Origin: Pseudomonas trivialis
GTDB lineage: Bacteria > Pseudomonadota > Gammaproteobacteria > Pseudomonadales > Pseudomonadaceae
NCBI RefSeq assembly: GCF_001439805.1
Contig: NZ_JYLK01000020.1
Coordinates: 1-64,000, forward strand
DNA length: 64,000 nucleotides
Direction: 5' to 3'
The notes under the pieces are model-generated. The model saw nothing but the letters and a program-made list of their open reading frames with translations. It ran no database searches and was not told the DNA's origin. Below, in pieces: positions 62,097 to 64,000 of this stretch (position 1 is the first letter of the stretch; every line of letters starts with the position of its first letter). The position numbers and the translations under genes are program-made.

Positions 62097-63035
62097 ATGT
62101 CTACATCCCTCGCATTCGTCTTTCCAGGGCAGGGTTCGCAGTCCCTCGGCATGTTGGCCGAGCTGGGCGCGCAATTCCCGCTGATCCTGGACACCTTCAA
62201 GGAAGCTTCCGACGCCCTGGGTTACGACCTCTGGGCGCTGACCCAGCAAGGGCCGGAAGAGCAACTCAATCAAACCGATAAAACCCAACCGGCCATCCTG
62301 ACCGCCTCGATCGCCCTGTGGCGCGTATGGCTGGCCGAAGGCGGTGCGCGCCCGGCATTTGTCGCGGGTCACAGCCTCGGCGAATACAGCGCCCTGGTGG
62401 CGGCAGGCAGCCTTACCCTCGCTGAGGCGGTCAAGCTGGTCGAGCGTCGTGGCCAGTTGATGCAGGAGGCCGTTCCGGCAGGGCAGGGCGGCATGGCTGC
62501 GATCCTCGGCCTGGAGGATGCGGTGGTGATCCAGGCCTGTGCCGAAGCGGCCCAGGGTGAAGTGGTGAGCGCGGTGAACTTCAACTCCCCTGGGCAGGTG
62601 GTCATCGCCGGGGCCAAGGCTGCGGTCGAGCGCGCCATTGAAGGCTGCAAGGCACTGGGCGCCAAACGTGCCTTGCCATTGCCGGTGAGCGTGCCGTCGC
62701 ACTGCGAGCTGATGCGCCCGGCAGCCGAGCGGTTTGCCGAGTCCATCGCCGCCATCGACTGGCAGGCGCCGCAGATCCCGCTGGTGCAAAACGTCAGTGC
62801 GGCCGTTGCCGTCGATCTCGACACCCTCAAGCGTGACTTGCTGGAGCAGTTGTACAAGCCGGTCCGTTGGGTTGAATCGGTGCAGACCCTGGCCGCCAAT
62901 GGCGCTACGGAGTTGGTCGAGTGCGGCCCGGGCAAAGTCCTGGCCGGCCTCAACAAACGCTGCGCTGACGGTGTGTCGACCGCCAACCTCAATACCCCGG
63001 ATGCCTTTGCTGCCGCGCTCGCGGCGCAGGCTTGA
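62097..63035 (+). CDS. fabD: Malonyl-CoA:ACP transacylase
   Basis: A 312-residue FabD. Motifs: FVFPGQGSQSLGML (Gln11), nucleophile Ser93 (GHSLGEYSAL), catalytic His in SVPSHCELM, and the C-terminal ECGPGKVLAGL. It loads malonate on ACP for fatty acid synthesis. The frame is open 111 nt further upstream, but MSTSLAFVFPG is the family start, with AGGGG ahead. Confidence 0.96.
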   Translation: MSTSLAFVFPGQGSQSLGMLAELGAQFPLILDTFKEASDALGYDLWALTQQGPEEQLNQTDKTQPAILTASIALWRVWLAEGGARPAFVAGHSLGEYSALVAAGSLTLAEAVKLVERRGQLMQEAVPAGQGGMAAILGLEDAVVIQACAEAAQGEVVSAVNFNSPGQVVIAGAKAAVERAIEGCKALGAKRALPLPVSVPSHCELMRPAAERFAESIAAIDWQAPQIPLVQNVSAAVAVDLDTLKRDLLEQLYKPVRWVESVQTLAANGATELVECGPGKVLAGLNKRCADGVSTANLNTPDAFAAALAAQA

Positions 63036-63063
63036 CCCGATCCCGAACTTAGGAGAAGCCTGC

Positions 63064-63807
63064 ATGAGTCTGCAAGGTAAAGTTGCATTGGTCACCGGCG
63101 CGAGCCGTGGCATTGGCCAGGCGATTGCCCTGGAACTGGGCCGTCAGGGCGCCGTAGTGATCGGCACCGCCACCTCTGCCTCGGGCGCCGAGCGTATTGC
63201 CGCGACCCTCAAGGAGCATGGCGTGCAAGGCACCGGTATGGAGCTGAATGTGACCAGCGATGAGTCCGTGGCGGCAGTCCTGGCGGAGATCACCGCGCAA
63301 TTCGGCGCACCGGCTATTCTGGTCAATAATGCCGGCATCACCCGCGATAACCTGGTGATGCGCATGAAAGACGACGAGTGGTACGACGTGGTCGATACCA
63401 ACCTGAACAGTCTGTTTCGCTTGTCCAAGGGCGTTTTGCGTGGCATGACCAAGGCGCGTTGGGGGCGAATTATCAATATTGGCTCCGTAGTGGGTGCCAT
63501 GGGCAACGCAGGCCAAGTAAACTATGCCTCCGCCAAGGCCGGCCTGGAAGGTTTCAGCCGTGCACTGGCGCGTGAAGTCGGCTCGCGTGCGATTACGGTC
63601 AACTCGGTGGCCCCAGGGTTCATCGACACCGATATGACCCGCGAACTGCCGCAAGCACAGCGTGAAGCCTTGCTGACGCAGATTCCGCTGGGCCGTCTGG
63701 GTCAGGCTCAAGAGATCGCGAATGTGGTCACTTTTCTGGCATCCGACGGTGCGGCATACGTGACTGGGGCTACAATCCCAGTGAACGGCGGGATGTACAT
63801 GAGTTAA
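63064..63807 (+). CDS. fabG: 3-oxoacyl-ACP reductase
   Basis: A 247-residue short-chain dehydrogenase. NADP-binding TGASRGIGQ (11-19), NNAG, and the catalytic Ser141, Tyr154, Lys158 (NIGSVVG, YASAK). It reduces 3-oxoacyl-ACP in each elongation round. It follows fabD by 28 bp, with AGGAG before the ATG. Confidence 0.96.
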   Translation: MSLQGKVALVTGASRGIGQAIALELGRQGAVVIGTATSASGAERIAATLKEHGVQGTGMELNVTSDESVAAVLAEITAQFGAPAILVNNAGITRDNLVMRMKDDEWYDVVDTNLNSLFRLSKGVLRGMTKARWGRIINIGSVVGAMGNAGQVNYASAKAGLEGFSRALAREVGSRAITVNSVAPGFIDTDMTRELPQAQREALLTQIPLGRLGQAQEIANVVTFLASDGAAYVTGATIPVNGGMYMS

Positions 63808-63919
63808 ATTGTGACGGATCGCTTCAAAAAAATGTCATACGAGCTGTCTAAAATCCGTTATAAAGCTGCAACTTAATTTATAGGCAGGTGGCCGACCGGG
63901 TACAGGGTGAAGCTTTCAG

Positions 63920-63947
63920 TTGAAAAGCTGAAATGGCTTTCTATACA
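63920..63947 (+). promoter_or_regulatory. Candidate sigma-70 promoter of acpP
   Basis: TTGAAA-N16-TATACA in the 190-bp gap between fabG and acpP, about 50 bp before the acpP start. It would give acpP its own, stronger transcription. Confidence 0.55.
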
Positions 63948-63998
63948 CTTACCCACTGGCCAGCTGCCTGAATTTGTCCATTAGGAGTTAAACAAGGT

Positions 63999-64000
63999 AT
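63999..64000 (+). CDS. acpP: Start of acyl carrier protein gene (cut by window edge)
   Basis: Only the first two bases (AT) of the expected ATG are inside. A ribosome binding site (TAGGAG at 63982-63987) is correctly placed, and acpP follows fabG in all pseudomonads. The protein itself is not visible, so this is inference from context. Confidence 0.5.

Overview
The window is chromosomal DNA of a Pseudomonas, most likely of the P. fluorescens group. The evidence is the high-GC codon use, the gene orders acsA-aotJQMP-argR-aruCFGDBE-alaS-lysC-rsmA and rne-rluC-sppA-maf-rpmF-plsX-fabDG, the AmrZ, PcpS and FlgZ proteins, and many REP elements built on a GTGGGAG...GGCTTGCTCCC core. Nearly all of it is core genome. 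I see no prophage, insertion sequence, CRISPR array or integrase.

Layout. 1-1041: the start of nrdB (class Ia ribonucleotide reductase small subunit, running off the left edge) and a small exported DUF2790 protein. 1439-17224: acetyl-CoA synthetase, the arginine/ornithine ABC transporter (aotJQMP plus a desuccinylase-like gene), the regulator ArgR and the arginine succinyltransferase pathway (aruCFGDBE). Together these import arginine and degrade it to glutamate and succinate, and ArgR half-sites lie before aotJ and aruC. 17217-18713: an accessory gene for a zinc metalloprotease of the M91 (NleD/HopH1) type fused to RTX-like repeats. 18854-20835: lumazine synthase under an FMN riboswitch, and threonine aldolase. 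20983-27569: alaS, lysC, rsmA/csrA, three tRNAs and mgtE. 27685-29257: amrZ, two small hydrophobic proteins and tRNA-Arg(CCT). 29542-39599: an MFS transporter and a flagellar/chemotaxis block (flgZ, flgN, flgM, flgA, cheV, cheR, flgBCDE) with clear sigma-28 and sigma-54 promoters and one unrecognised gene between cheR and flgB. 39879-50436: nrdA, a two-component pair, pcpS, phoPQ and dctA with sigma-54 control. 50582-52143: an XdhC/MobA-like pair. 52146-52805: a 250-bp tandem repeat array. 52952-63807: rne, rluC, an HAD phosphatase, sppA, maf, yceD-rpmF-plsX-fabD-fabG. The start of acpP is cut by the right edge.

Points that stand out: nrdA and nrdB, adjacent in P. aeruginosa, are about 39.7 kb apart here with the acsA-to-flgE block between them. 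The flagellar rod-hook operon stops at flgE with a strong terminator. The repeat array beside rne carries fragments resembling the 3' end of rne. Several promoters are of unusual design: yceD and flgA look almost leaderless, alaS has a palindrome around its -10, and dctA has an extra operator-like palindrome inside the leader. The best candidate for a little-studied function is the RTX-M91 protease.
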